A DNA stretch of 64,000 bases from Tomitella biformata AHU 1821 (GCF_000524475.1 NZ_BAVQ01000009.1:62001-126000); one strand, 5' to 3'; numbered from the stretch's first letter, positions 8,676 to 18,257 are shown. Notes: a model not told the origin generated them from the letters alone. A program made the numbers and translations.

Positions 8676-9536
8676 GACTCCGATCGACCGGACGAACCGG
8701 ACGCAAGACTCGATGGCAGCGACGGAGACGCCGTGGTCGGGGTAGATCAGTGGCCACGTGTGCCCTTGATCCGCAATCACCTCCAGTGTGCAGGTGATGT
8801 TCGCGGTCGCGAGCGCCCGAGTCAGGCTGAGACCGTCCCCCACCAGCGCCTCGTTGCCGCCGACCTGGATCAACGTGGGCGGAAAGCCGGTGTGGTCGGC
8901 CAGCAGCGGCGAGACCAATGGATCGGCCGCGGAAGCGCCCTGCAGATAGTCGTCCCGCGCCGACTCCGCGCTTGCCAGCGGGAAGAAGACGTCGGTCGCG
9001 GTCTCGTAGAACGGCGACGAGCAGTGCAGGTCGAGCCACGGAGACAGCAGCATCAGCCCGTCGGGTGTGCGAACGTCGCTATTGCCCACGGCGACGACCA
9101 CCGCGGCGGCGAGGCCGGCGCCCGCCGAATCTCCGGCGACGACGATCGGCCCGTCCGTCGCGGACGCGAGCTCCTCGTAGACCTTGAGGGCATCGCGCAG
9201 TCCGGCCGGGAACGGGTTCTCCGGCGCGAGCCGATACCGCGGCACGACGACCGTCGCCGCGGCACCCGCGGCCAGCGCCGCGGCATGGGCGTTGTACGCC
9301 TCCGGACTGCCCATCCGATATCCGCCCCCGTGCAGGTAGAGAACGGTGGCCTGGTCTCCTGCGCGGAGGGTCCGGCACGGCACACCCGCGAAATCCGCAT
9401 CGCCCGCCGTGACTCCCAGTGCGGGATCGAGCTCGGTCGCAGCGAACTTCGCGCGGCGTTCGCGGAGCTCCGGGCTCGCCGGTGCGCCCGCCCGCTCGGC
9501 GGGCAGCGACTGGTGCAGTGCCGAGGTGGTGCTCAC
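8673..9536 (-). CDS. HSL-type alpha/beta hydrolase, candidate lactone hydrolase
   Basis: 287 residues. Oxyanion-hole motif HGGGYRMG at about residue 63, nucleophile elbow GDSAGAG with catalytic Ser at about 132, and C-terminal His in DQGHTWP, the hormone-sensitive-lipase esterase family. The known monoterpene epsilon-lactone hydrolase of Rhodococcus belongs to this family, and here the gene is last in an operon with a Baeyer-Villiger monooxygenase, so lactone opening is the likely role (inference). GTG 9536 overlaps the stop of the upstream epimerase gene (GTGA), which decides the start over longer options. Confidence 0.82.
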   Translation of the reverse strand: MSTTSALHQSLPAERAGAPASPELRERRAKFAATELDPALGVTAGDADFAGVPCRTLRAGDQATVLYLHGGGYRMGSPEAYNAHAAALAAGAAATVVVPRYRLAPENPFPAGLRDALKVYEELASATDGPIVVAGDSAGAGLAAAVVVAVGNSDVRTPDGLMLLSPWLDLHCSSPFYETATDVFFPLASAESARDDYLQGASAADPLVSPLLADHTGFPPTLIQVGGNEALVGDGLSLTRALATANITCTLEVIADQGHTWPLIYPDHGVSVAAIESCVRFVRSIGV

Positions 9537-10477
9537 GAGTGCGCGATCTGGACGAGCTTGTCCGGATGGCGGACTGCGATTGTCCGGCGGATGCCTTCGC
9601 GCCAGTCCACCGTGCATGGTCCGGTGATGGCTGCACGCCGACTTGTGTCCGCAATCGAGCCCCGCAACGTCCCCTCGATCGGGACCACCTCGACGGTCGC
9701 ATCGATGCCCATCAGCTCGCTGGCATATGCCGCCCACTCCTGGACGCTGACTGCTTCGTCGCCGCCCCAGTTAACGATGGTGGCTGGCACGGACGCAGCA
9801 CCGAGAAGCGCGCTGACCTGCAGGTTTATGTCGTCTTCGTAGATCGGACTGTACATGCACGGATCCCAGCGGGTGGTGATCGACCGCCCCTCTGCGAGGG
9901 CATCGATGTGCATGGCGGGCAATCCGCCGTTGGGTCCGTACGAGGCGTTCATCCGAGCGATCGTGACCGGGACGTCGAAGGCTCGTGCGGCGAGCCGTGC
10001 GGTGGCCTCCTGGCTGATCTTCGAGATCGAGTAGGTCGGGGTATGCGTGCTGTTGCACTCCCCGAGCGGCGACTCCTCCGTGAACATGTACATGGGGTCG
10101 TCCTGCGGCCGATAGACCGAATGGGTCGACATCACGAGGGCACCCTTGGCCGATCGGCAGTGCTGAAGGAGGAGCCCGGTGCCCTCCGCGTTGTCGCGGA
10201 TCGCGGCGTCGTAGTCCCACCCCGGAGCCAGATTCGCCGCCAGATGCACAACGTATGTGAAGTCGGTCGGGACACCGGTGAAGTCGCCGTCACCGAGGTT
10301 GCAGGTCACCGGGGTGATCCCCGCCTCGATCATCCGCTGCCGATCGTCTGGTCGGCTGAACCGCGCTAATCCCCACACTTCGTTCTCGGCAGCGAGCATG
10401 CTGGCGATTGGGAAGGCAATCTGCCCCGTAGCCCCGGTGACCAGGATCTTCTCGCCGCTCAACACGGAAGTCACCAC
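9533..10477 (-). CDS. NAD(P)-dependent epimerase/dehydratase (extended SDR)
   Basis: 314 residues. Rossmann motif GATGQIAFP at about residues 15-23, acidic/NxD turn replaced by CNLGDGDF, and catalytic YSISK (Tyr-xxx-Lys) at about residues 150-154, with an upstream Ser in STHSVY. Extended short-chain dehydrogenases act on sugar nucleotides but also on hydroxy/keto groups of steroids and terpenoids; in this operon a keto-reductive or alcohol-oxidising step is more likely. Start overlaps the stop of the upstream EthD-like gene by a few bases. GTG 10474 is an equally possible start. Confidence 0.8.
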   Translation of the reverse strand: MVTSVLSGEKILVTGATGQIAFPIASMLAAENEVWGLARFSRPDDRQRMIEAGITPVTCNLGDGDFTGVPTDFTYVVHLAANLAPGWDYDAAIRDNAEGTGLLLQHCRSAKGALVMSTHSVYRPQDDPMYMFTEESPLGECNSTHTPTYSISKISQEATARLAARAFDVPVTIARMNASYGPNGGLPAMHIDALAEGRSITTRWDPCMYSPIYEDDINLQVSALLGAASVPATIVNWGGDEAVSVQEWAAYASELMGIDATVEVVPIEGTLRGSIADTSRRAAITGPCTVDWREGIRRTIAVRHPDKLVQIAHS

Positions 10478-11265
10478 AGTTCGTCTGTGTATTTGTCCGT
10501 GCCGATCTCGGTCGGGATGAACGGCGAGGCGAAGGTGACTCGTCCGGCACCCGAGCTCTCGATGTTTGCGGCGTAGTCGACGATGTGCTGCCAGCTCTCC
10601 ACGGGGTCGCCTTCAAGAAAGCACATCTGCAGGATGCGCTCGGTGGTTCCGCCGTCGTTGCCCATCTTCATCGGCACGTTGTGATCGGCGGGCCAGGGCT
10701 TCATCCGCCAGCTGCTCACCAGGTCGACGGCACCGGTGCCGAGCAGCGTCTTGACCGGTCCGCCATCGATGGCCTGGATTGCGGCGGCGCGGTCGAAGCC
10801 CTCCGCCGGCTCGATCATCACGGTGACGAGGCCGCGGTAGTTGTGATCGTGTGCGAGCTCGAGGGGCACACCGTCCTCTTGAGCCGAGACCGTCGAGTCC
10901 GGCAGGTACTGGGCGGTGTGCACGTGCTCACGCTCGGGGAAACCGCGGCCGGCTGCGTACAGCTCGCCGACCTGGGTGCGGGCCCAGCCCTCTGCTTCTT
11001 CCATCTCCGGCTCGTGCACCCAGTAGATCGCGAGGTACGAGCCGTCCTCAGTCTTGGTCGCGACCGGTCCGGTCGCCGGGAAACGCAGGTCCTTGAGCCG
11101 CTTCGGCGCGACCCAGCGGCTACCGGCGAACCAGCCGGGACCGACCATGCAACCCGAGTAACGGTGGTCGCGCTCGTACCAGCGGTTGTATGCGACCTCG
11201 TGACCGCGCGTCGGATCTACCAGGGTGAACAGTGCCTGGCCGAGTCTCACTGGAGTCAATGTCAT
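10471..11265 (-). CDS. EthD-like tandem alpha/beta-barrel protein
   Basis: 264 residues with no motif of a known enzyme class, but two halves of similar style (VDPTRGHEVAYNRWYERDH early; VTVMIEPAEGFDRAAA later), resembling dimeric alpha/beta-barrel proteins of the EthD type often found in degradation operons for ethers, polyketides and aromatic compounds. A clear GAAGGAGAT precedes ATG 11265, well inside a longer open frame. It lies between the monooxygenase and epimerase genes of a six-gene operon. The family assignment is tentative and the reaction unknown. Confidence 0.6.
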   Translation of the reverse strand: MTLTPVRLGQALFTLVDPTRGHEVAYNRWYERDHRYSGCMVGPGWFAGSRWVAPKRLKDLRFPATGPVATKTEDGSYLAIYWVHEPEMEEAEGWARTQVGELYAAGRGFPEREHVHTAQYLPDSTVSAQEDGVPLELAHDHNYRGLVTVMIEPAEGFDRAAAIQAIDGGPVKTLLGTGAVDLVSSWRMKPWPADHNVPMKMGNDGGTTERILQMCFLEGDPVESWQHIVDYAANIESSGAGRVTFASPFIPTEIGTDKYTDELW

Positions 11266-11360
11266 TACTATCTCCTTCGTATTTTGGCATGGCCATGTGG
11301 GCGGCCCTTGGCATCGGCTGCCCACAGGCCACGGAATTCTTGCGAACTACGGCCGGCGAC

Positions 11361-13202
11361 TCAGCGGGTCACTGCGATGCCGTCGAGCTTGTCGTCCTCG
11401 CGCCACTGGCGGAGCAGATCGAAGTACTCGTATCCGGGTCCGTAGAGGCCGCCCACCAGAGTGCTGCGCTTATCGTCGAGGCGGCCCTCATTGTTGTACT
11501 GACCCGGGGTGCATGTCATGTTCCAGTCCCGTCGCATCTCCGCGTGCTCGAGAATGGTCTGGTTCCATCCGGCTTCTGCCTCGGGGGTCGGCTCGATGGT
11601 CCGGATGCCGTCGGTGAGGGACTTCTCGACCATGTAGACCATGTGCCTGGCCTGGTGGTCGATGAGGTTCGCGATGTTCGACACCTGTGTCGACTGGAGG
11701 AATCCGAGGAAGAACAGATTCGGGAAGTCCTCGCTGAGGAAGCCGTGGTAGGTGCTGGCGCCGTCGGCGAATTTCTTCGACAGTCGGTTGCCGTTGCAGC
11801 CCGTCACGTCATAGCCCGCTTTGTCGGTCCAGGTACGCCCCTGCTGGAAGCCGGTCGCATAGACGATGAGGTCGACTTCGTACTCGTGGTCGCCCACGAC
11901 GATGCCCTTCTCCGTGATCCGGTCGACCGGCGTGGTGGCGGTATCAACGACGTCGACGGACTCCTTGTTGAAGGCGGGCAGGAAGTCGTCGCTGAAGCCC
12001 GGCCGCTTGCACATGGTGCGGTAGTAGCTCTTCAACCTCTCGGCCTTGGCCGGGTCAGTCACGATCGAGTCGACGCGGTCTCGCAGCATCTCGTTCCACT
12101 CGTAGTCCGAACGCTCCATCGCATCCATGAACTGCTCGAGGGTCGGCTCCGCACCGCCGGCCTCGTAGATCGCACCGAGCTGGTACTTCGCGAACTTGAT
12201 CCAGCCGTCGTCGATATCGCAGTCGGCGGTGGCGCGGTCCATCGCACATTTATCGAAGGATGCGCGGCGCACACCGTGCCAACCTGCAGGCAGAGACTTG
12301 AACCATTCGATGTCAGTCGGCGCGTTCTCGCGGGGTGCGATCTGAGTGGGCGTGCGCTGGAAGACGACCAACGATTTCGCGTACTCGGCGAGTTGCGGAA
12401 TGGCCTGCACACCAGTGGCGCCGGTTCCGATGACGGCCACGCGCTTGTCACGCAGCTTGTCCAGGTCCCCGGCGCTGTCGCCGCCCGTGTACTCGTAGTC
12501 CCAGCGGCTCGTGTGGAAACTGTGACCGGTGAACTTCTCGATCCCCGGAATGGAGGGCAACTGCGGGCGGCTGAACTGACCACTCTGCGTCGAGACAAAA
12601 CGTGCGCGAAACAGGTCGCCGCCATCCGTCCGAACCATCCACCGCGCGGTGTCCTCGTCCCACTCCATGTCGGTGACCCGCGTCTGGAACAGTGCGTGGT
12701 CGTACAGGCCAAACTGCTCACCCAGCGACTGGCAGTACGCGAAGATCTCGCTGCCGCGGGTGTACCGCTCCGTCGGGATATATCCGGTCTCCTCCAGATA
12801 CGGCAGATATACGTACGACTCGACGTCACAGCGCACGCCCGGGTATCGGTTCCAGTACCAGGTGCCACCGAAGTCTGCGGCGACGTCAAGGATCTTGAAG
12901 TTGGTGACACCGGCCTTCTTCAGCTCGATGCCCGCACTGATGCCCATGAAGCCAGCGCCGATGACGAGCATGTCGAGATCCGCGGTCACCGGCGGCACGG
13001 TGCGAGGACTCGCATGCGGGTCGGCGTCGAACGATGCGAACTTGCCTTCGAAATCGATCGCCTGGAATGTGTCGGCACCGGTGTTGGGCAGGCGCTTGTC
13101 ACGCTCGGCCGCGTACTTCTCCCGGAACCAGTCCAGGTCTTCCACCTTGCGCTGCGGTGCCCAGAGGTGCGGATCGCGTGCAGTCTTTTCTGGGGCGGTC
13201 AT
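11361..13202 (-). CDS. Baeyer-Villiger monooxygenase 1 (long CPDMO-like type)
   Basis: 613 residues. First Rossmann motif VIGAGFMGI at about residues 68-76, GGTWYWNRYPG at about 102, the Baeyer-Villiger fingerprint FTGHSFHTSRW (FxGxxxHTxxW), and second Rossmann IGTGATGVQAIP at about 240. The roughly 65-residue N-terminal extension resembles the longer cyclopentadecanone/steroid monooxygenase branch. FAD- and NADPH-dependent conversion of a cyclic or linear ketone to a lactone or ester with O2 is expected. Flanked by VOC and EthD-like genes in the operon; AAAGGACA precedes ATG 13202. Confidence 0.92.
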   Translation of the reverse strand: MTAPEKTARDPHLWAPQRKVEDLDWFREKYAAERDKRLPNTGADTFQAIDFEGKFASFDADPHASPRTVPPVTADLDMLVIGAGFMGISAGIELKKAGVTNFKILDVAADFGGTWYWNRYPGVRCDVESYVYLPYLEETGYIPTERYTRGSEIFAYCQSLGEQFGLYDHALFQTRVTDMEWDEDTARWMVRTDGGDLFRARFVSTQSGQFSRPQLPSIPGIEKFTGHSFHTSRWDYEYTGGDSAGDLDKLRDKRVAVIGTGATGVQAIPQLAEYAKSLVVFQRTPTQIAPRENAPTDIEWFKSLPAGWHGVRRASFDKCAMDRATADCDIDDGWIKFAKYQLGAIYEAGGAEPTLEQFMDAMERSDYEWNEMLRDRVDSIVTDPAKAERLKSYYRTMCKRPGFSDDFLPAFNKESVDVVDTATTPVDRITEKGIVVGDHEYEVDLIVYATGFQQGRTWTDKAGYDVTGCNGNRLSKKFADGASTYHGFLSEDFPNLFFLGFLQSTQVSNIANLIDHQARHMVYMVEKSLTDGIRTIEPTPEAEAGWNQTILEHAEMRRDWNMTCTPGQYNNEGRLDDKRSTLVGGLYGPGYEYFDLLRQWREDDKLDGIAVTR

Positions 13203-13323
13203 GAATGTCCTTTGTTTGTCACTGCATCGGCAGGAGCCTTCCGGCTGCGGAGGGGATCCGTCACCGTGCTGCGTTCAACGATTGATTGAGTGACGGCGAG
13301 AATCCGACCGTGGCCAGGCGCGG

Positions 13324-13791
13324 TCACCACGGCGTGCCGGCCGGGATGTGCATGATCTCCACGCGGTTGCCGTCGGGGTCGGCCACGAACACGAACTGCG
13401 GCGCGGTCGGGTCATCCGTACCCACGCGGGTGTCCGGCACCAGCACGCCGCCGTAACCGCAGAGCGCCTCCGCCGCGGCGTCGATGTCTTCGGAGAAGAA
13501 CGACAGGTGGGTCATTCCCAGATGGTTGCGTCGGGTGGGCGGGGTGCCGATCACGCCGGGCTGCCGGTAAGCGAGCAACTCGATGCGCATACCGTCCTTC
13601 TCCAGGAAGGTCGAGGAGAGGCTGCACGGCGCATCGACCTCAGGAATTTGCTCGTCGACGTCGTATTCCATGAGCTTGACGAAGCCCAGTCCGTCGCAGT
13701 AGAAGCGAAGGCTCTTCGCGAGGTCGGAGACGCACAGCCCGACGTGGGAGGTGCGGTACTCGTGCGCGGCCGATTCAATGTTCTTAGTCAT
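13324..13791 (-). CDS. VOC-superfamily metalloprotein
   Basis: 155 residues, one pair of beta-alpha-beta-beta-beta modules. Metal-ligand positions of glyoxalase I/methylmalonyl-CoA epimerase are all present: His in TSHVGLCV, Glu in RIELLAY, His in MTHLSFF and Glu in NRVEIMHIP. It could be an isomerase, epimerase or lyase acting on a pathway intermediate; extradiol ring cleavage is less likely because a single module of this length is too short. Sits 31 bases downstream of the cyclase-family gene and 121 bases upstream of the monooxygenase gene. Confidence 0.85.
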   Translation of the reverse strand: MTKNIESAAHEYRTSHVGLCVSDLAKSLRFYCDGLGFVKLMEYDVDEQIPEVDAPCSLSSTFLEKDGMRIELLAYRQPGVIGTPPTRRNHLGMTHLSFFSEDIDAAAEALCGYGGVLVPDTRVGTDDPTAPQFVFVADPDGNRVEIMHIPAGTPW

Positions 13792-13822
13792 CTGGAGTCC
13801 TTGTTGTTCGAGGTGGGCACGG

Positions 13823-14713
13823 TCAACCGACGGCGACGGGAGTGACCGGGCTCGCGGTGCCGCCGGTAATCTTCAGTGCGCCGATTGTCAGCAAAAACTC
13901 GTAGCACTTGTCGGCCGCCAGCTCTGCCAGGTTCATGTTCTCGACCAGGTGGATGCCGTTCTCGACGAGCAGGATGATGTGTCCGCCGAGATACACGTTC
14001 TGGTCGAACGGGATCGGCTCGATGGCCGCGTTGTCCGAGCCGACCAGCGCCACGTCCTTCTCAGCGAGGAAGGAGGCCGCTTCGAGACCGATGCCCGGCT
14101 GCGGCATGATCTCGCCCTGGTTTGCCATGTAGTCCTCGAGCCATCCCGTGCGGATGAGCACCAGATCTCCCGTCTGCAGTTCGACGCCCTGACCATCGAG
14201 TGCCGTTTGCAGATCAGCCACGGTGATGACGTAGCCCGGATCCAGCAGGTCGACGCCCTTCGATGCCGCGACGTCGATGAGGACACCACGGCCGGCGATG
14301 CCGCCAACCTTGTCGATGCTGCACTTGGCCGCGCCCGAGTACGGCGTGACTTGATCGGCCGGGTATCCGTTGTAGATCTTGTTGTCTGCGTACACGTGGC
14401 ACAGCGCGTCCATGTGCGTCGAGGTGTGCGACGGCATGATGAGCTGATCCTCGTTGGCACCGACACCCGGAGCGCCGCCGTTGGCGCGGGCCATCGCCTC
14501 GTCCTCGTGATTGGTCAAGGTCAGGCGCTGCGGAATTCCGCGGTACTCGAGGTTGGGCACGCCCGACCGCTGGATCGGAATGCTGAGGCTGTAGGTCTTG
14601 CCGGTCTTCGGCAGGCGGAGTGCGGCGAGCACCCGCTCCGGGGTGAGGAGATTGAGCGCGCCCAATTCATCCGACTCGCCCCAACGACCCCAATTTGACT
14701 TGCGTGTGCTCAA
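13823..14713 (-). CDS. cyclase-family metal-dependent hydrolase
   Basis: 296 residues, PF04199-type (kynurenine formamidase/isatin hydrolase/polyketide cyclase group). The metal motif HTSTHMDALCH corresponds to HxGTHxDxPxH, with Ser instead of Gly at the third position. Such enzymes hydrolyse cyclic or linear amides and esters and could open a lactone or cyclic anhydride here. First gene of the left operon: TTG at 14713 with AGGAG seven bases upstream, and promoter A about 135 bases before it. Confidence 0.82.
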   Translation of the reverse strand: MSTRKSNWGRWGESDELGALNLLTPERVLAALRLPKTGKTYSLSIPIQRSGVPNLEYRGIPQRLTLTNHEDEAMARANGGAPGVGANEDQLIMPSHTSTHMDALCHVYADNKIYNGYPADQVTPYSGAAKCSIDKVGGIAGRGVLIDVAASKGVDLLDPGYVITVADLQTALDGQGVELQTGDLVLIRTGWLEDYMANQGEIMPQPGIGLEAASFLAEKDVALVGSDNAAIEPIPFDQNVYLGGHIILLVENGIHLVENMNLAELAADKCYEFLLTIGALKITGGTASPVTPVAVG

Positions 14714-14846
14714 CGTTGACTCCTAAACATCAGATTCTTAGTAGCGAGGGATGGCTGCCATGCGGATCTCGAAGGCGCCGAAGTTCGAGTGCGAATGCGG
14801 AGCTTCTTGCGGCACTGCACAATCCATCAGCTTTGTGATTGGACTC

Positions 14847-14875
14847 ACTGTAGCCACCGGCCACGCATGCGTCAA
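14847..14875 (-). promoter_or_regulatory. promoter/operator A of the cyclase-VOC-BVMO1 operon
   Basis: Reading the minus strand: -35 TTGACG (14875-14870), 17-base spacer, -10 TACAGT (14852-14847). The palindrome-like 15-mer on the plus strand, GTAGCCACCGGCCAC at 14850-14864, differs from the best copy (promoter F) at three positions. Same geometry as five other promoters in the window, always pointing at the adjacent operon. Position between -35 and -10 suggests a repressor site. Confidence 0.75.
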
Positions 14876-14983
14876 TAGCGTCGATTTGGCGCGGCCCACC
14901 TCTGCGCGAACCGCCCTCGGCCCAGCATGTCCAGGACCGGGAACTCGACAACGTCCGGTCCGCGTCGCGGCCTTCACTGATCG

Positions 14984-16045
14984 CTAATGGTTGTCGAAAA
15001 CCACCACGGCACGCCCACGCAGAACTCCCTTGTCGAGGCGTCGGTATGCCTCTGCGACCTCGCCGAACGGGAACTTCTCCACCTCGTTGCGGATCACCCC
15101 GGACTGGGCTAACTCGATCACGGAGTGAGCGTCCGCGATTGTCGACCCCTGGAAGGAGAACACCTCACCGTCTTGCGGGAGTCCGCCGAACCAGGACCGT
15201 TCGAGCCTGCCGCCAGCAGCGCCAACCAGCCCGAAAGCGCCGCCCTCGCGGGTGGCAGCCACGCCGGCCGAAATCGTCTCGTCAACACCGACAAAGTCGA
15301 GGACCACATCGGCGCCGCGTCCGTCATCGCTCATCACCCGGATCTGCGCCGCGGTCACATCACCCGCCACCATGAGCGTGTCATGCGCTCCGAGTTCACG
15401 CGCGAACTCCCGCCTCGCCTCACTGGTATCGATGACGACGACCCTCGCAGAGGTGAGCAGCCGCAGGTACTGCACCGCGAACGAGCCCAGCCCACCTGCG
15501 CCGATCACCACCACGACCCCGCCGGGAGTAATTCGTGGCAACGCCCGGCGGACCGCATGGAATGCCGTCGCGCCCGCATCCGTCAGCGGACCCGCACTGC
15601 TCGGGTCGAGGCTTCCGAGCCCGACCAAACCACGTGTGCTGGTCACCCGCACAAACTCTGCGAGGCCGCCGTCTCGGCCGTAGCCGCGCCCGACTCGGCC
15701 GCTGGGGCACGAGATGTCCTCTCCGCGCGCGCATTGCCAGCAGTGTCCGCAAGACGCCGGTGAGACGAGCGCGACCGGATCTCCCTCCCTAAACCCCGTC
15801 ACACCGGACCCCAGCGCCGCGACCCACCCCGCAGTCTCGTGACCGAGAGTGAAAGGCATCTGCAAACCGAGAGACTCGCCGACCTCTCGCGGCATCTCCA
15901 TCAAACCGAGGTCCGAATGGCACAAGCCACATCCCGCCACCCTCACCACGACCTCACCCGGTCCAGGTTCCGGAACGGGCACCTCGACGATCTGCGGAGC
16001 CTTGCCCCACTGCCTAAGCTGATAGGCCGACATCATTTCCAGCAT
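14984..16045 (-). CDS. zinc-dependent alcohol dehydrogenase (MDR)
   Basis: 353 residues. Catalytic zinc ligands Cys and His in GCGLCHSD and GHE, structural zinc cysteines in CGHCWQCARGEDISC, and Rossmann GAGGLG at about 180 for NAD(P). Probably oxidises a secondary or cyclic alcohol to the ketone used by the monooxygenases. ATG 16045 has a well-placed AAAGGACA; longer in-frame starts reach into untranslated sequence. It lies 97 bases downstream of a DUF1254 gene on the same strand and ends before promoter A, so it is probably not in the operon driven by A. Confidence 0.88.
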   Translation of the reverse strand: MLEMMSAYQLRQWGKAPQIVEVPVPEPGPGEVVVRVAGCGLCHSDLGLMEMPREVGESLGLQMPFTLGHETAGWVAALGSGVTGFREGDPVALVSPASCGHCWQCARGEDISCPSGRVGRGYGRDGGLAEFVRVTSTRGLVGLGSLDPSSAGPLTDAGATAFHAVRRALPRITPGGVVVVIGAGGLGSFAVQYLRLLTSARVVVIDTSEARREFARELGAHDTLMVAGDVTAAQIRVMSDDGRGADVVLDFVGVDETISAGVAATREGGAFGLVGAAGGRLERSWFGGLPQDGEVFSFQGSTIADAHSVIELAQSGVIRNEVEKFPFGEVAEAYRRLDKGVLRGRAVVVFDNH

Positions 16046-16142
16046 GCGAATGTCCTTTCGGTCTTCCGATCGCCTTCCGCCGCACGGTGGAAGGCGACTG
16101 CGGCGACAAGGAAGGCCGGGGGTCTTGTTGCTGACAGCGATC

Positions 16143-17564
16143 TCATGCCGGTTGGGAGGTCCGAACCGCCGGCGGCATCGGATACGAGCCATCGATCAAC
16201 GGCGAGAGCGGACCATAGAACCTCGCGGCGAGCTGGAATCCACCGTCCGTGGATACCGGTAGCCAGTTCCGGGCCAGGTTGGCGTCCTTTGGGCGCTCAG
16301 CCTGCAAGTAGAAGGTCAGCTGCCCTTCGTCCGTGTGGTACAAACCAGCATCAGACAGATAACTCGTTACGCTGTAGCGATTCTCAGGATTGTCGATGAA
16401 GTAGCCCTGGACGTCATACACGGGAATTTCCCAGAACTCCGTGACGGGCGGCAAGTTGTTCACGTCGAGGGTGATCGTGTAGGAATCCGCGCCGTCGAAC
16501 GGCCGGCCGTCACTGTCCTCAAATAGATATCCGATGGTGTGGGACTGGTACGGCACAGGCGTGCCCCAGGCGACGTCGTTCGCCCCGGCCTTGGATCGGT
16601 AATCCAAATCGTCGTAGAACAGGCTCGACTGAAGCCGCCAGCCGTTCATGTCGATCTGCGTCTTGTCGAACGCATCCCGCGATGCGATGCGGGCCTGGGA
16701 GAACCCACGCTCGATGGCCCCTCGCTGAACATCAGTGAGCCGCTCGGGTTCGAAGTCGACCCCGTCACGTAGACCCAGGTCAGCGAGTCTCTCGATTGTG
16801 CCGCACTCCTTCATGGAGTCGCGCCGCAGCGTCATCGTCGGATCAACCAAGACCAAGGAGAGCAGTTGAAGATAGTCGACGCCGGTCATCGACTTGCCGA
16901 TATCCGTGATCGCGTCCATCCGCGCGAATGAGGCGTAGCCCCCCTTGACAATGGGCTGATCTTCCAAATCTGGCACCCGGCCACCGTTTTCCAGCCACAA
17001 CGCCAACGGGGATGCGCGCACGCCGCAGACCGCCGCCCGCGCCCCTGCCATGTCCTCGGCGGTGCGCGTCGTCACCGCCACCCGCACCGTCAACGAGAAA
17101 GTGTCGGACGGCGCCCGCACGATCTCGGTCCCCGTGAATCCGTCCGGGAGAGATCCTCGCCACCGCGGACCAACGATCACATATTTTTGGGCGCTATTTC
17201 CGGTGAATTGCGATCCGGCCATGAAGAACCAGTCGACGTGAGGGTCGAGAGCCTGCACACTCCAGTAACGTCCGTCATTCACCGCGGGGGTCTCGAGCAC
17301 CGCCGGCCCGTCCGACACATCGAACATCCCGCCGGAATACAGAGTTGAGGCATTGACCGTCGTCGCATAGCGCACCTTCGCGTCGAACAGATCTAGCGTC
17401 GGCTGCACTCGATTGATCCCCCGGTAGGCGGGTTGCCCCTCCATGCCGGCGTACAGGTGCCGCAGTTCGTAGAAGCCGACGAGACTGATTCCCCAGTCGA
17501 ATGCTTCCGTTGTCAGTCGGGCGAGGTCATCCGGGGTCAGTGTCGGGTCGATCATCGGTTTCAT
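16143..17564 (-). CDS. DUF1254/DUF1214 protein
   Basis: 473 residues. The N-terminal half (AFDWGISLVGFYELRHLY, ..PAVNDGRYWSVQALDP) is DUF1254 and the C-terminal half (PVTEFWEIPVYDVQGYFIDN, NRYSVTSY, ..NWLPVSTDGGFQLAARFYGP) is DUF1214. Proteins with both domains are common in mycobacteria and rhodococci and have been linked to envelope or lipid processes, but no biochemical role is established. No signal peptide is visible from ATG 17564, which follows GAGGAG; a longer start at 17624 adds 20 residues without a good ribosome site. Confidence 0.8.
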   Translation of the reverse strand: MKPMIDPTLTPDDLARLTTEAFDWGISLVGFYELRHLYAGMEGQPAYRGINRVQPTLDLFDAKVRYATTVNASTLYSGGMFDVSDGPAVLETPAVNDGRYWSVQALDPHVDWFFMAGSQFTGNSAQKYVIVGPRWRGSLPDGFTGTEIVRAPSDTFSLTVRVAVTTRTAEDMAGARAAVCGVRASPLALWLENGGRVPDLEDQPIVKGGYASFARMDAITDIGKSMTGVDYLQLLSLVLVDPTMTLRRDSMKECGTIERLADLGLRDGVDFEPERLTDVQRGAIERGFSQARIASRDAFDKTQIDMNGWRLQSSLFYDDLDYRSKAGANDVAWGTPVPYQSHTIGYLFEDSDGRPFDGADSYTITLDVNNLPPVTEFWEIPVYDVQGYFIDNPENRYSVTSYLSDAGLYHTDEGQLTFYLQAERPKDANLARNWLPVSTDGGFQLAARFYGPLSPLIDGSYPMPPAVRTSQPA

Positions 17565-18228
17565 AGCGGTAACTCCTCTGGGCTCTTGCGGCCATGGTTG
17601 CCGCACCACGTAGTAAGGCTTCATCTATTCGCGTGGCGAAGGTAGGGCGTCGGATGGGACAGCTACAACGGTCTCCCCCGACCCGCTCAGTGATCACCAG
17701 ATCGATAGCGGGACCGGGCACAGTGGCGCCGCCGACTGCAGACCTGGCTTGCATCCGCGTTCGCAACCGAATCTCTCGTCGCGGGGCGCACCCGAATCCC
17801 CCACCCATCTGATCGGTCGACTATTCGACCGCATTGGTCAAATATCGTGATCTGAAGGCTACCGTCGAGGCCACGTGAGGTCAATCACCAGAGCCTCCGC
17901 CCGCGAACAGGCCGCACCTCGAGCCCGCACCGCCGGCCGGAAAGAAGAGCCGGCGACCCTTCCACCTGTACAGCCTCACTCGGCAATCCGGACTCCACCC
18001 CATAGACCTGGTGCCGAAGTGAAGCCAATGGAGCCCCTCGCGACCGAGGTCGCGCGACGCCGGCCGCGGCCGATCTTGATGAGCCACAACACATAGCGGG
18101 CCCTCGGGCGCGAAGATGGCGGCTCCCTGCGCTTCCCCGACGCACTGCGGGGCCCATGACGGTCGGGGCGAGCCCGCAGCCCCGTGAACCTCCCCACGTG
18201 CGCATGCCACATGGGCGAACTCAGCCCA
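17565..18228. other. intergenic stretch without recognised genes
   Basis: Divergent region between the DUF1254 gene and promoter B. Several open frames exist on both strands but lack family features and ribosome sites. A degenerate relative of the operator may lie near 17855-17880 on the minus strand (TTGACC followed by GTGGCC), without the conserved right half. Confidence 0.5.
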
Positions 18229-18257
18229 TTGACGCAAGAGTAGCCTATGGCTACAGT
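18229..18257 (+). promoter_or_regulatory. promoter/operator B of the OYE1 module
   Basis: -35 TTGACG at 18229-18234, 17-base spacer, -10 TACAGT at 18252-18257. The 15-mer GTAGCCTATGGCTAC at 18240-18254 is a perfect GTAGCC-N3-GGCTAC palindrome. It is followed by GATG as in promoters D and E. A 5' leader of about 210 bases would precede the OYE1 start codon; the duplicated module downstream of promoter E has a leader of similar length. Confidence 0.8.

Noticed and set aside
17853-17882. Seventh copy of the operator before the DUF1254 gene
   Set aside because: Minus strand has TTGACC and GTGGCC but the right arm (GGCTAC) is out of place by several bases, and the gene start is about 290 bases away. 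Not counted in the six-site set.
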